NCBI GenBank assembly: GCA_038207745.1
Contig: JBBQZL010000008.1
Location: forward strand, 1-25,437
Origin: JBBQZL01 sp038207745
GTDB lineage: Bacteria > Actinomycetota > Thermoleophilia > Solirubrobacterales > 70-9
Direction of reading: 5' to 3'
DNA: 25,437 bases
In this document: positions 7,722-15,841 of the stretch, piece by piece
How positions within the stretch are numbered: position 1 is the first letter of the stretch
Layout of the letters: every line of letters starts with the position of its first letter
Made by a program: the position numbers and the translations under genes
The notes under the pieces: generated by a model
What the model saw: the letters and a program-made list of their open reading frames with translations, nothing else
Databases searched by the model: none
Told to the model about the DNA's origin: nothing

Positions 7722-8105
7722 TCAGACCTGGTAGATCTGGATCAGATTGCCGCAGGTGTCCTCAAAGATCGCGACCGTGACCGGTCCCTGTTCAGTGGGC
7801 TGCTTGGTGAAGGCAACACCAAGGCCCTTCAAGCGTTCATACCTCTCCGCGACATCGTCGACAGCGAACGCGGTGAATGGGATGCCGTCCTCGACAAGAG
7901 CCTTCTTGAACACCTTCGCCGCCGGGTGCTCGTCGGGCTCCAGAACCAGCTGGATATCGACCGGCCCATCCGAGGGGACGACGGTGAGCCACCGAAACTC
8001 GCCCATCGGGATATCGGTGTGCTTGATGAATCCAAGCACATCGGTGTAGAAGGCGAGCGCCTTTTCCTGGTCGTCCACGAAGATGCTTGTCAGTTGGATC
8101 TTCAT
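7722..8105 (-). CDS. VOC-superfamily (glyoxalase/dioxygenase-like) protein
   Basis: 127 residues starting MKIQLTSIFVDDQEKALAFY, a textbook opening of a vicinal-oxygen-chelate domain, and ending FEDTCGNLIQIYQV. Two beta-alpha-beta-beta-beta modules are recognisable, at about 1-60 and 70-127. The frame stays open far upstream on this strand, to about 8954, but that extension is a shadow of the neighbouring plus-strand genes, so the ATG at 8105 is the start. The gene is divergent from the NAD(P)-binding protein with 36 bp between starts. Function within the superfamily (glyoxalase, fosfomycin-type resistance, dioxygenase, or ligand-binding only) cannot be decided. Confidence 0.88.
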   Translation of the reverse strand: MKIQLTSIFVDDQEKALAFYTDVLGFIKHTDIPMGEFRWLTVVPSDGPVDIQLVLEPDEHPAAKVFKKALVEDGIPFTAFAVDDVAERYERLKGLGVAFTKQPTEQGPVTVAIFEDTCGNLIQIYQV

Positions 8106-8141
8106 CCCTGCCCGTGATTCTAATCGGGCTACCATCGTCAG

Positions 8142-8795
8142 ATGGAAATAGTCATTGCCGGGGGCCACGGGAAGATCGCGCTCCATCTCGAGCGGATGCT
8201 GAGCGACAGGGGTCACAGCGTCAGGGGGCTGATTCGCGATCCCAGCCAGGGCGTCGACTTGAGCGGCTCGGGCGCCGAGCCGGTGATCTGCGACCTCGAG
8301 GCCCTGGAGAGCGACGCGATCGCCGATCTGATCGGCTCTGCCGACGCCTTCGTCTTCGCGGCCGGCGCCGGCCCCGGAAGCGGACCGGAGCGAAAGTGGA
8401 CCGTGGACTACGGCGGCGTGGTCAAGACCATCGAGGCCTGCAGGAAGAACGGGATCGACCGTTACGTGATCGTCAGCGCGATGAGAGCCGACCCCGACGC
8501 TGAGGATGACGGAGGCTTCGGGACCTACCTGCGGGCAAAGGGCCGGGCAGACCAGAAGCTGGCCGAGAGCGGCCTCGGGTTCACGATTGTCCGACCGGGC
8601 ATGCTCAACGACTACCCGGGCACGGGATCTGTCGAGGCCGGCACGAAACTCGACCGCGGTGACATCCCCCGGGAGGACGTGGCCGTGGCGATCGCCGAGG
8701 TGCTCGAATCCCAGCGAACCAGTGGGATCAGCTTCGATCTTGTCGGTGGCGACACCCCGGTCGAGATCGCCATCTCCCAGCTCTCCGGAGGCTGA
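8142..8795 (+). CDS. NAD(P)-binding atypical SDR (YwnB/SDR5-like)
   Basis: 217 residues. GGHGKIALHL at the N-terminus is the dinucleotide-binding loop. VIVSAM and YLRAKGRAD (with an intact YxxxK) follow, then FTIVRPGMLND. This is the signature of the small atypical SDR group that includes Bacillus YwnB/YhfK, usually annotated as NAD(P)H-binding or NmrA-like proteins. Such proteins act in the cytosol as reductases or redox sensors; a substrate is not evident. It is divergent from the VOC gene, and its 3' end is followed or overlapped by the RTX-repeat gene. Confidence 0.9.
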   Translation: MEIVIAGGHGKIALHLERMLSDRGHSVRGLIRDPSQGVDLSGSGAEPVICDLEALESDAIADLIGSADAFVFAAGAGPGSGPERKWTVDYGGVVKTIEACRKNGIDRYVIVSAMRADPDAEDDGGFGTYLRAKGRADQKLAESGLGFTIVRPGMLNDYPGTGSVEAGTKLDRGDIPREDVAVAIAEVLESQRTSGISFDLVGGDTPVEIAISQLSGG

Positions 8796-9417
8796 CACGC
8801 CTACGACTCCTCGATCGAACAAGATTCCCATCTGGGCTGCCCTGGCGGTCACCTTGTTCGCGACGCTCGCCTTCTTCGCCTTCCGGACGAACGCGGCCCC
8901 GGAGGGCAAGATCGTCATACACGGCGCCAACTCCGGCTCGCACCTCAGGCTCACGGTCAGCGGCAGGTCAATCGTGGTCCGTGGCTACCTTGCTCCCACC
9001 AAGCCGACTGGGTGCCGTGTCACCAGGAAGCGCATGGTCGCGGTGTGCCCTGTGGCCGGGGTCAGATTGATCGAGCTCAACATGGGCCCCTCCGGCGACA
9101 AGATCGAGGTTCTGGATTCGCTGCCGATTCCACTCGTCACCCACCTGGGCAACGGTTCCGACAAGTTGATCGGCAACAACGAACGGGACACCTGCTTCCC
9201 AGAAGGCGCGAGGCGCAATCGCTGCATCGGCGGTGGTGGTGACGACATCTGCATCATGGGCCCGGGTCACGACGGCTGTCACGGCGACGGCGGCAATGAC
9301 CGGCTCTACGGCGGCTCATCCAGCGACCAGCTCTACGGCGGCGCGGGTTTCGACTACTGCGACGGTGGCCCGGGAATCGGCAAGTCACACAGCTGTGAAG
9401 CCGGCCCGGGGCACTGA
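8746..9417 (+). CDS. Small secreted protein with RTX-type Ca-binding repeats
   Basis: The frame encodes a hydrophobic segment (IWAALAVTLFATLAFFAF) that can serve as signal peptide or membrane anchor, then a beta-rich domain with a Cys pair (GCRVTRKRMVAVC), then at least five tandem nonapeptides of the GGxGxDxxx type at about 9229-9372 (GGGGDDICI, GDGGNDRLY, GGSSSDQLY, GGAGFDYCD). Such repeats fold as a parallel beta-roll that binds Ca2+ outside the cell. Several repeats carry Cys, suggesting disulfides. The start is uncertain. No ATG lies before the hydrophobic segment near 8815; the nearest in-frame choices are GTG 8746 or TTG 8740, both inside the upstream gene. The first 17 residues would then be a Ser/Pro/Thr-rich out-of-frame copy of that gene. 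Confidence 0.7.
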   Translation: MATPRSRSPSPSSPEADTPTTPRSNKIPIWAALAVTLFATLAFFAFRTNAAPEGKIVIHGANSGSHLRLTVSGRSIVVRGYLAPTKPTGCRVTRKRMVAVCPVAGVRLIELNMGPSGDKIEVLDSLPIPLVTHLGNGSDKLIGNNERDTCFPEGARRNRCIGGGGDDICIMGPGHDGCHGDGGNDRLYGGSSSDQLYGGAGFDYCDGGPGIGKSHSCEAGPGH

Positions 9418-9591
9418 GGACATTCCGAAAGGCCCTCGACCACGAGACCCTGAAGGTCGCGGGTTCCTGCGCCTGGGGCGGATCGCTCGAGTACGTGCTC
9501 TGCCGCAGCCGGCTGTGTGAAAACACCGGTTGTGGGCGAGGCGGGTGGCGTAGATCACGTGGACATGGGTATGCAGGACAGTGCCGGTGGC

Positions 9592-9985
9592 ATGCAACGG
9601 ATTCTCGCCTTGGTCGTGGCGGTCGCGCTGCTGATGCTCATGCCCGCAATCACGCAGGCTGCGCTTCCGCCCCGGCCGCCGTTGATCGTGTCCAGCTCGG
9701 TCGGCCTCGACCAACATGTGGACGGTGCGCATTTCATCGTCCATTACGCGACCAGCCATGGCACTCCGTCCGACTGACTGTCGACGGCGAACGCCGGCAC
9801 GCTGCTCGCCGACGCCGAGAAGGCCAACCTGTGGGAGGTCACCCAGTCGGGTTACCCGGCGCCGGTCAACGACGGTGATGGCAAGACCGAGATCTACGTC
9901 TTCAATACCCCGGCCCCGCTCGGCGGAGCCGCCACGGGCGCTGACTCGAGCGGCGTGTCAATTCCGATTACGCGCCGGCTTGCCC
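9592..9985 (+). pseudogene. Broken secreted metallopeptidase-like gene
   Basis: An ATG at 9592 begins a good signal peptide (MQRILALVVAVALLMLM...ITQA), followed by a domain start (HFIVHYATS). The frame is cut by TGA at 9775-9777. It then resumes with no frame change in a clearly related segment: ANAGTLLADAEKA, SGYPAPVNDGDGKTEIYVF. This resembles secreted neutral metallopeptidase-like proteins in which a GYPxPxxDGDGxxDIYV stretch precedes the HExxH helix. Near 9955 sequence likeness is lost; a plus-one switch gives VNSDYAPA, which would fit the family's next strand, so a frameshift is likely. No HExxH follows. Upstream in-frame ATGs at 9565 and 9574 are less likely starts. It is probably non-functional. 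Confidence 0.65.
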
Positions 9986-10065
9986 GCGCCGCCGGACGAG
10001 CTACAACCCGAGGGTTTCGCCATGTCGTGGCGGTCCGGGCGGGTCCGACGGGTCCCAGGAATGGA

Positions 10066-10318
<253 letters not shown>

Positions 10319-10412
10319 GTGGAACGTGAGTCGGACCGCGAACGGTCCGGGCGGGCATTATCCCAGGGAGCGACAAAACAGGTGGCGCGGGGTCAGGCGT
10401 AGGATTGCCGGA

Positions 10413-11258
10413 ATGAAACTCGTCACCTATGAGAGTCGTGACGGTGCCCGCGCCGGAGTGCTCACCGATGCGGGAATCATCGACGCCTGGCGTGCGCTCG
10501 GGGAACCTGATCTCCACAGTCTCAGGGAACTTCTCAAGGCCGACCATGTCGGCGCCCTCGCAGAGACGCTCGACGGCAGGAGGGTTGATGCCCCCGCCGA
10601 TGCGCGACTGCGAACCCCGGTTTCCGATCCCGAGAAGATCATCTGCATCGGCCTCAACTACCGGGCCCACGCCGCGGAGGCCGGCATCGATGAGCCGACC
10701 AGCCCGACCATCTTCGGCAAGTTCCGCAATGCGCTGGCCGCGCCCGGCGCGACGGTGACCCTGCCGAGGGCGAGCTCTAAGGTCGACTTCGAGGCCGAGA
10801 TCGCAGTGGTGATCGGCAGGCAGGCAAAGGAGGTCAGTGAGTCGCACGCTCTCGAGCACGTTGCCGGGTACATGCTGCTCAACGATCTCTCCGCCCGCGA
10901 CCTTCAGTTTGCGACACCGCAGTGGATGGCGGGCAAGGTCTTTGACGGGTCGGCACCGACCGGCCCGGCGCTGGTCACACCAAATGAGGCAGGCCCGCAC
11001 GACCGCATCGAGTTCGCGCTGACCCTGAATGGCGAGGAGATGCAATCGGCCAGCACCTCGGACCTGATCTTCGGGATGCCGCGATTGGTCTCGCACCTCT
11101 CGACCCTGATGACGCTGGAGCCCGGCGACATCATCGCGACCGGAACGCCCTCCGGGGTCGGTGGCGCCCGCACACCGAGGGTCTGGCTGAAGGACGGGGA
11201 CGAGATCGAGATCACCTCGCCGACGCTCGGGACCCTCCGGACCAAGATCGCCCGCTGA
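10413..11258 (+). CDS. Fumarylacetoacetate hydrolase (FAH) family protein
   Basis: 281 residues. The N-terminal about 70 residues form the small domain typical of this family. The catalytic FAH fold follows: ICIGLNYRAHAAEAG (with the His of the family), then the metal-binding acidic set in FEAEIAVVIG and LNDLSARDLQ, then GKVFDGSAPTGPALV and GDIIATGTPSGVG. Members cleave C-C bonds in, or isomerise, acylpyruvates and oxo-diacids (for example HpcE, fumarylpyruvate hydrolase, YcgM) with Mg2+ or Ca2+ in the cytosol. The exact substrate cannot be read here and no aromatic-degradation genes are adjacent. Start chosen at ATG 10413; the frame upstream is open but runs over the tRNA flank. Confidence 0.93.
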   Translation: MKLVTYESRDGARAGVLTDAGIIDAWRALGEPDLHSLRELLKADHVGALAETLDGRRVDAPADARLRTPVSDPEKIICIGLNYRAHAAEAGIDEPTSPTIFGKFRNALAAPGATVTLPRASSKVDFEAEIAVVIGRQAKEVSESHALEHVAGYMLLNDLSARDLQFATPQWMAGKVFDGSAPTGPALVTPNEAGPHDRIEFALTLNGEEMQSASTSDLIFGMPRLVSHLSTLMTLEPGDIIATGTPSGVGGARTPRVWLKDGDEIEITSPTLGTLRTKIAR

Positions 11259-11276
11259 TCCGAGCCCGCCAAAACG

Positions 11277-12326
11277 TCAGGGGCGGCTGATCGCCAACCT
11301 GACGGGTCCGCCGCGCCTGCCAATCCGTCGGACAACGGTCCGGAGCTTGCGCTGACCACAGATCGGGAAGCTCATGGCCTGCCTGTTGTCCCGGCCGGAG
11401 CTCGACCGGACAAGGCTGCCGCTCGAGTCACGCAGGAGGAGCCTTATGCGGGTGCCCGGCTTGCCCCTCGCCGTGATCGAGACGTCGCCGTCGAGGTGGG
11501 TCTGAAACGAGATCGACTTCGATCGCGAGGTCTGCCGGCTCAGAGATACCCGCGCGACCGAGGTGGAGCGCTGCTTCCAGGGCGAGTAGACGTCCTCCTG
11601 GATCGCCGCGAATGCCGCGGCATCCGGCTCCAGATAGCTGGTCCAGAGCCACCTGACCCCGTCGGTGGGAAAGACCATCTCCGCGTAGGCCTCCGCGAAT
11701 GCCTCTCCGGGATTCTTCCAGTAGCCGGTGTCACCCTCGGAACCCGGGAACAGATCGCCCTGGCGCTGCCCCCGGCAGACCTGCTCCTCACTCATCCAGT
11801 GGATGATTCCCCAGGAGAGAGCGGGATTCAGCGGTGTCGGATTGCTGCGGCTGCGTTCGATGTGGTGCCCGTACTCATGTGCGACCACGTACTCCCGCGA
11901 GGGGTTGTAGGGCGGGTCGTTGACGGCATCATCGCCCGAGATGATCATCGTCCGGTTTGACGAGTAGCAGGCGAGTGCGTTTGCTCCACAGGAGTCGGTC
12001 AGCTCAGCCGGGGTGAGCATCTGAACCTCGAGGGTGCTGATCTCGGAGCCGTGGGGAAGCGTGCCCAGGAAGTTGGATATGTCGGTTGGATTGGCGTCGG
12101 TGCATGTGACCTGGCAGGCGACGCTGACCCCGATCTCGACGGTTCTCCCCGCGCCATCGTGGACCGCGTAGCGCTGGGTCGGGATCGAGTCGAAGGCGGA
12201 TGCGGTTGCATCGCGATCTCTGAGGATTGTGTCCCTGACCGGGATCGGTGACGCCGAAGCAGAGGAGGAGCCGACGCAGATGCAGGCAGCGGCGGCTGCC
12301 AGGACAACAGAATAGATGCGGTTCAC
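11277..12326 (-). CDS. Secreted zinc metallopeptidase (HEYGHH, gluzincin-like)
   Basis: 349 residues with a signal peptide (VVLAAAAACICVGSSSASA). The zinc site is His150-Glu151-Tyr-Gly-His154 (HExxH), with Glu208 or Glu212 in NPGEAFAEAYAE as the downstream third ligand. Two Cys pairs before the active site (CQVTC; CGANALAC) suggest disulfides. The last about 90 residues form a Ser/Arg-rich beta domain (SISFQTHLDGDVSITARG). It should be an extracellular or cell-surface protease of unknown substrate. The start GTG at 12326 shares GTGA with the stop of the upstream gene, implying translational coupling with the peptidoglycan-binding protein. Convergent with the FAH gene, 18 bp apart. Confidence 0.85.
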   Translation of the reverse strand: MNRIYSVVLAAAAACICVGSSSASASPIPVRDTILRDRDATASAFDSIPTQRYAVHDGAGRTVEIGVSVACQVTCTDANPTDISNFLGTLPHGSEISTLEVQMLTPAELTDSCGANALACYSSNRTMIISGDDAVNDPPYNPSREYVVAHEYGHHIERSRSNPTPLNPALSWGIIHWMSEEQVCRGQRQGDLFPGSEGDTGYWKNPGEAFAEAYAEMVFPTDGVRWLWTSYLEPDAAAFAAIQEDVYSPWKQRSTSVARVSLSRQTSRSKSISFQTHLDGDVSITARGKPGTRIRLLLRDSSGSLVRSSSGRDNRQAMSFPICGQRKLRTVVRRIGRRGGPVRLAISRP

Positions 12327-13582
12327 TTCGGTCCCGGGCCGATCTCATATGCCTTCGCGGGCATATCGGCCGAGGCAGGCGCGTTTCCTGATCGAGGCGA
12401 GGCTCCGTCACCTGAAGCCCGGGCGACCCGGTCCCTGCTCGGAGAAGACCAGCGGATACGGACCGGCTTGACCTTGAGCAGGCGACGCCAGGTTGCGTTG
12501 CCGATCACACCGTCAGCCTCGAGGCCCCGGCTGCGCTGGAAGAGGATCACTGCCCTGCGGGTCTTGCCGGCGAAGACGCCGGTAACCGGCAGGCCCGGAT
12601 CGACCGCGCGAACCAGGTGCTGCTGCGCCCAGACGACAAAATCGCCGCGGCTCTTCTTCCTCAACGACGGATAGCCGGTGATCCGCTGATAGTCAGGGAT
12701 CCGGGTGAGGCGCTTCGCGGCAAGCGCCTTCCAGCCCTTGTCCGGCGTCTCCTGCCATGACCACCAGCTCGGGGCAGCGCCGTAATTGATCGAGAATCGG
12801 CGGAACTTCTTCAGGTCCCTGATCGAGGGGTTGAGATAGGTCTGGCCAACGGGATAGATCGTTCGACCGTAAAGCATGTTGTAGAGGTAGGTGTGCTCGA
12901 AGACCTCGCGTACCGATACTCCGATCGTCTTCCAGTACATCTGCGGCTGGTTGTACTGCGCGGCCCCGGGGCCGAGGAAGACGGAATACGGGAAGCCCGG
13001 ATGGTAGTCGGCGTAGGGGAAGGCCGCCAGGGCGACCGGGAACGATGCTCCGATGCGATTGCGAAGCACCCTCATGTAGCGATCCGCGGAGGCATATTTG
13101 CCTTCATACTCGGCCTCGGCGTCGATGGCGAGGCAGTCAGCACCCTTGGCGACCGCGCGGGCACCGACCTTTGCCTCAGCGGTGGGCAGCGTCCCGTAGA
13201 TGTACTGCCAGGCGCAGACCTTCAGTCCGCCGTTGTGGAGACGCCGGATCAACGACGGGGTGAACTGGCTCCAATCGTTATTGCTGTCACCGGCCTTGAT
13301 ATAGAGCGTCCCGATACCGGAGCGCTTCGCCCGGTGAATAATCCGGGAGACCTTGCCGCCATGCGAGGCATCGACGTACCAGATCCACATTCCGGGCCTG
13401 TCGAGCGCGGTCCTGCCGCCGCGGTTCGTGGTCGACGTGTTTGGCGCCGGTCCGGTGATCGCCTTTTGCCTCGCAGGGACACCGCCCGGGGATGCCAGGG
13501 CCGTGGTGCAGCCAAAGGCCATGGCGGCAACTAGAGCGGCCACCAATATGCCTGACCTGCGTGGAAGGGCGCAGAACATCAT
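12323..13582 (-). CDS. Secreted hydrolase-like protein with C-terminal peptidoglycan-binding domain
   Basis: About 419 residues from the ATG at 13582, or 424 from GTG at 13597; I prefer the ATG because it gives a compact signal peptide with an Arg-Arg n-region and ALA-SP cleavage. Residues about 65-310 look like a TIM-barrel glycoside-hydrolase-like domain: GMWIWYVDASHGGKV, TLYIKAGD, VCAWQYIYG, ADCLAIDAEAEYEGKY, WWSWQETP. The acidic cluster in LAIDAEAEYEG sits where GH25/DUF1906-like enzymes carry catalytic acids. Residues about 318-374 are a PG_binding_1 repeat (WAQQHLV...TGVFAGKTRRAVILFQ...LEADGVIGNATWRRLL). Localisation is the cell wall. The specific glycan cleaved, if any, is unknown. It is translationally coupled to the metallopeptidase and divergent from the polysaccharide deacetylase, across a 119-134 bp shared promoter region. 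Confidence 0.82.
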   Translation of the reverse strand: MMFCALPRRSGILVAALVAAMAFGCTTALASPGGVPARQKAITGPAPNTSTTNRGGRTALDRPGMWIWYVDASHGGKVSRIIHRAKRSGIGTLYIKAGDSNNDWSQFTPSLIRRLHNGGLKVCAWQYIYGTLPTAEAKVGARAVAKGADCLAIDAEAEYEGKYASADRYMRVLRNRIGASFPVALAAFPYADYHPGFPYSVFLGPGAAQYNQPQMYWKTIGVSVREVFEHTYLYNMLYGRTIYPVGQTYLNPSIRDLKKFRRFSINYGAAPSWWSWQETPDKGWKALAAKRLTRIPDYQRITGYPSLRKKSRGDFVVWAQQHLVRAVDPGLPVTGVFAGKTRRAVILFQRSRGLEADGVIGNATWRRLLKVKPVRIRWSSPSRDRVARASGDGASPRSGNAPASADMPAKAYEIGPGPK

Positions 13583-13716
13583 CACCACTGCAAACACGGG
13601 CGGTTGGCAGCGGGTGCGGTGTCCGCCGTCAAGGGCGGAGGAAAGGTGTGGTCGGCGGAATCTCGAGCGAACGTAATATCTCTCTTTTACTTCCTGGAAA
13701 GGCAGACCCCCGCCCC
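13583..13716. promoter_or_regulatory. Divergent intergenic region between two cell-wall genes
   Basis: This 134-bp stretch must hold the promoters of both the minus-strand PG-binding protein and the plus-strand deacetylase. A TAATAT at 13673-13678 is the best -10-like sequence for the deacetylase. I could not find a convincing -35 or an operator palindrome. Confidence 0.4.
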
Positions 13717-14907
13717 ATGGCCCTGCTCCGCAAGATCCCTCTCATCGCGCTGGCAGTCGTGATCGCGGTCAGTATCTCGATAGCCGCGGGCGGCGGGTCC
13801 CCGATCCGATTCAACGGCGGGGACGTGGCGCAGGCAGGGCGGATGGTGTCCTTCTCACTGACCGCGAGGTCGGATCTGGACCTTGATCGGCTCAATCAGC
13901 TGCCCGATTTCAGCGACAGGAGCCAGCCGTATGTCTGCTGGGGGCTGCGCCTTCCCGGGAACCCGGACGAGAAGCGACTCTGTATCGGCGGTTCGAAGAA
14001 CCCGGATACCTCAGCGGGGTTGACCACGGTCGATCTCAACGGCCGGACGGTCGGCCAGCGCGAGACGATCCCGGTGGAGATGACCAATGCGGACCCCAGG
14101 TCGATTGCCCTGAAGGTAAAGATGGCGGACCTGGGCATCGATCCGTCGACCTACGAGTGGCGGCTGATGGCCCGCCAGGGCTCGCCGGACTGTCGCGACG
14201 GCGGAAGGGAGTCCGAGTGCACGAACCAGTATCCGCCGCAGGACCCCGGCAGTGTCCGGCTTCGGGGCTTCCACGTGATCGGATGTGAGGGTGGAACCAC
14301 CGGCGAAGTCCGAAACGGTGCGCGCGACCAGAAGATGGTCGCCCTGACCTTCGACGACGGGCCGGGGGACTACACGCGGAGATTCGTCAGCCTGCTGAAT
14401 CGCAAGCACGTCCACGGAACATTCTTCGAGGTCGGCACCAACCTGAATCCGTCCGAAGGCGACCTCGTCCGGAACATGCTCGTCGAAGGGCATGAGGTCG
14501 GCAATCACACGATGTTCCACACGCTCTACCCCGTCTATGACGAGCTGCAGGAGGCGAGCAACAGGATCGAGTCGATCACCGGATTCAAACCCTGCCTCTT
14601 CCGCCCGCCGCAGGGTCTGGCAAGCACGGGGACCATCGCCGATGCTGACCGCGCCGGGATGAAGACGGTCGCCTGGGATGTCGACACCGATGATTGGGAG
14701 AAGCCGGGCGCCGATGAGATCCGGCGGCGCGTCATCGATGCGATCCAGCCGGGATCAATCGTGCTCATGCACGACGGCGGAGGCGATCGCAGCCAGACGC
14801 TCGAGGCGCTGCCACAGATCATCAGGAGCCTCCGACGGCAGGGATTCACGATGGTCACGGTCTCCAAATTGCTCGGCGAGAAGATGATCTACGAGATGGA
14901 CGACTGA
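13717..14907 (+). CDS. Secreted CE4 polysaccharide deacetylase
   Basis: 396 residues with an N-terminal hydrophobic signal or anchor (IPLIALAVVIAVSISIAAG). Residues about 30-190 are a beta-rich extension containing three spaced Cys pairs. The NodB/CE4 domain spans about 205-390: TFDDGP (Asp213/Asp214), the His264/His268 metal pair in GNHTMFH, RPPQG (Arg296), AWDVDTDDW, and LMHDGG (His352). All five canonical motifs are present, so it should be an active Zn-dependent N-deacetylase acting on peptidoglycan or another GlcNAc polymer outside the membrane. The frame is open upstream to 13492, but homology and the signal peptide support ATG 13717. GGAAAGG at 13696-13702 is a plausible but distant ribosome-binding site. 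Confidence 0.92.
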   Translation: MALLRKIPLIALAVVIAVSISIAAGGGSPIRFNGGDVAQAGRMVSFSLTARSDLDLDRLNQLPDFSDRSQPYVCWGLRLPGNPDEKRLCIGGSKNPDTSAGLTTVDLNGRTVGQRETIPVEMTNADPRSIALKVKMADLGIDPSTYEWRLMARQGSPDCRDGGRESECTNQYPPQDPGSVRLRGFHVIGCEGGTTGEVRNGARDQKMVALTFDDGPGDYTRRFVSLLNRKHVHGTFFEVGTNLNPSEGDLVRNMLVEGHEVGNHTMFHTLYPVYDELQEASNRIESITGFKPCLFRPPQGLASTGTIADADRAGMKTVAWDVDTDDWEKPGADEIRRRVIDAIQPGSIVLMHDGGGDRSQTLEALPQIIRSLRRQGFTMVTVSKLLGEKMIYEMDD

Positions 14908-14913
14908 TCCACC

Positions 14914-15345
14914 AGCCCGCTCAGGATCGGCGGACACTCCAATACGGTGAGAGTCGGTGAGGACGACCGCGAGCTCTGGATCGACGTCGGCTTCATCGTC
15001 CACATCGACGGGAACTACCCCGAGTTCCGGTCGCGGATGCGCGAGATCGACGTCGAATTTCGGCCCTCTCGGATGAGCTTTTCGGTCTCCGACGGAAAGG
15101 GCAGGTTCGAGTATGCCGGCACACCGATGGGACTCTTCGCGCGTCCGTCGAATCTGGTCCGGCCGAAGTTCCTCGGGATGCTGCGTGATTTCCTCCGCTT
15201 CAATCGCGAGGCGCGTGCGCTGAGATCAACGGCGTCAACCGGATCCGCTTCTGCGGTGCCTATTGGGGCTTGGGGGTTCCGCAACGATGGCGTCGTCAGC
15301 GCCCTTCGCGCGCTCGAGGGATTCGGCGCCGAAGCATCGCGGGAA
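14914..15345 (+). pseudogene. Decayed FAD-dependent amine oxidase-like gene (COG2907 type)
   Basis: The frame before and after 14947 reads PLRIGGHSNTVRVGEDDREL, then DVGFIVHIDGNYPEF, RMSFSVSDGKG, GLFARPSNLVRPKFLGMLRD and FLRFNREA. This is the N-terminal third of the COG2907 NAD/FAD-binding oxidoreductases that usually precede DUF1365 and CFA-synthase genes. The FAD-binding Gly-rich start is missing; the relic begins just after the deacetylase stop. After FNREA the sequence jumps to the family's C-terminus in another frame (INGVNRIRFCGAYWGLG, 15225-15275), and a +1 in a run of five G at 15272-15276 moves it again to FRNDGVVSALRALEGFGAEA. About 200 or more central residues are gone. It cannot make a working enzyme. 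Confidence 0.8.
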
Positions 15346-15385
15346 GACCTCCGGTGGGAACCTGAGGAAGAACCGCAGGTCTTGG

Positions 15386-15841
15386 CCGCGTCAGCTCCGC
15401 GTCCGGCCCGGCCGGGTCCGCCACCGGATGTCCATGCCCGATCTCAACCAGGCCACGGACTCGAGGCCCGGAGGGTCGGTTTGCATGTTGGCCAACCTCA
15501 GGTACTTCGGCCACATCTTCAACCCCGTCGCGTTCTACTATTGCCATGGAGCGTCCGAGGAGGAGACCGAAGCCGTGATCGCAAGCGTGAAGAGATTTCC
15601 AAGGGGAGAGCAGCTTCCCTATGTGCTTGCCCGGGGTGGGCGCACCGGCCCGGTGCTGAGCGACGAGATGCCGAAGGCCGAGGCGAGCATGTCCCGGGTC
15701 CTGGCCCGCCATCCCGCGATGACGATGCAGGTTGTCGGCCGGATCTACGCGCAGGCCCTGCGCCTGAAGCTGAAGGGCGCAAAGAGCTTTCCCCATCCGC
15801 ACGACGCCCGCCCCAAGCCGCGGGGATTGACCTCACCATGA
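15386..15841 (+). pseudogene. Internally deleted DUF1365 gene
   Basis: One frame is open to the TGA at 15839-15841 and shows conserved DUF1365 blocks in order: GRVRHRMSMP, MLANLRYFGHIFNPVAFYYC, EAVIASVKRFPRGEQLPYVL, and SRVLARHPAMTMQVVGRIYA with QALRLKLKGAKSFPHPHD. Two blocks expected from the family are missing: the YLDLDEL region after RHR, and the FHVSPF...Y.W.F region after YVL. About 60-80 residues are gone at each site, both without breaking the frame. The stop overlaps the CFA ATG (ATGA), the normal coupling of this gene pair. DUF1365 partners CFA-type enzymes; its biochemical role is not established. A shortened protein could still be translated, but loss of function is likely. Confidence 0.75.

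Noticed and set aside
8106..8954. Upstream extension of the VOC frame to 410 codons
   Set aside because: The extension is antisense to the NAD(P)-binding protein; the VOC domain begins exactly at the ATG at 8105.
9775..9777. TGA as a selenocysteine codon in the metallopeptidase-like gene
   Set aside because: No Cys/Sec position is expected there, no SECIS-like hairpin was recognised, and the frame decays further downstream.
13480..13582. Lipoprotein signal (AFGC) at the start of the PG-binding protein
   Set aside because: The residue at -3 is Ala rather than Leu and an ALA-SP type I site follows; an ordinary signal peptide fits better.
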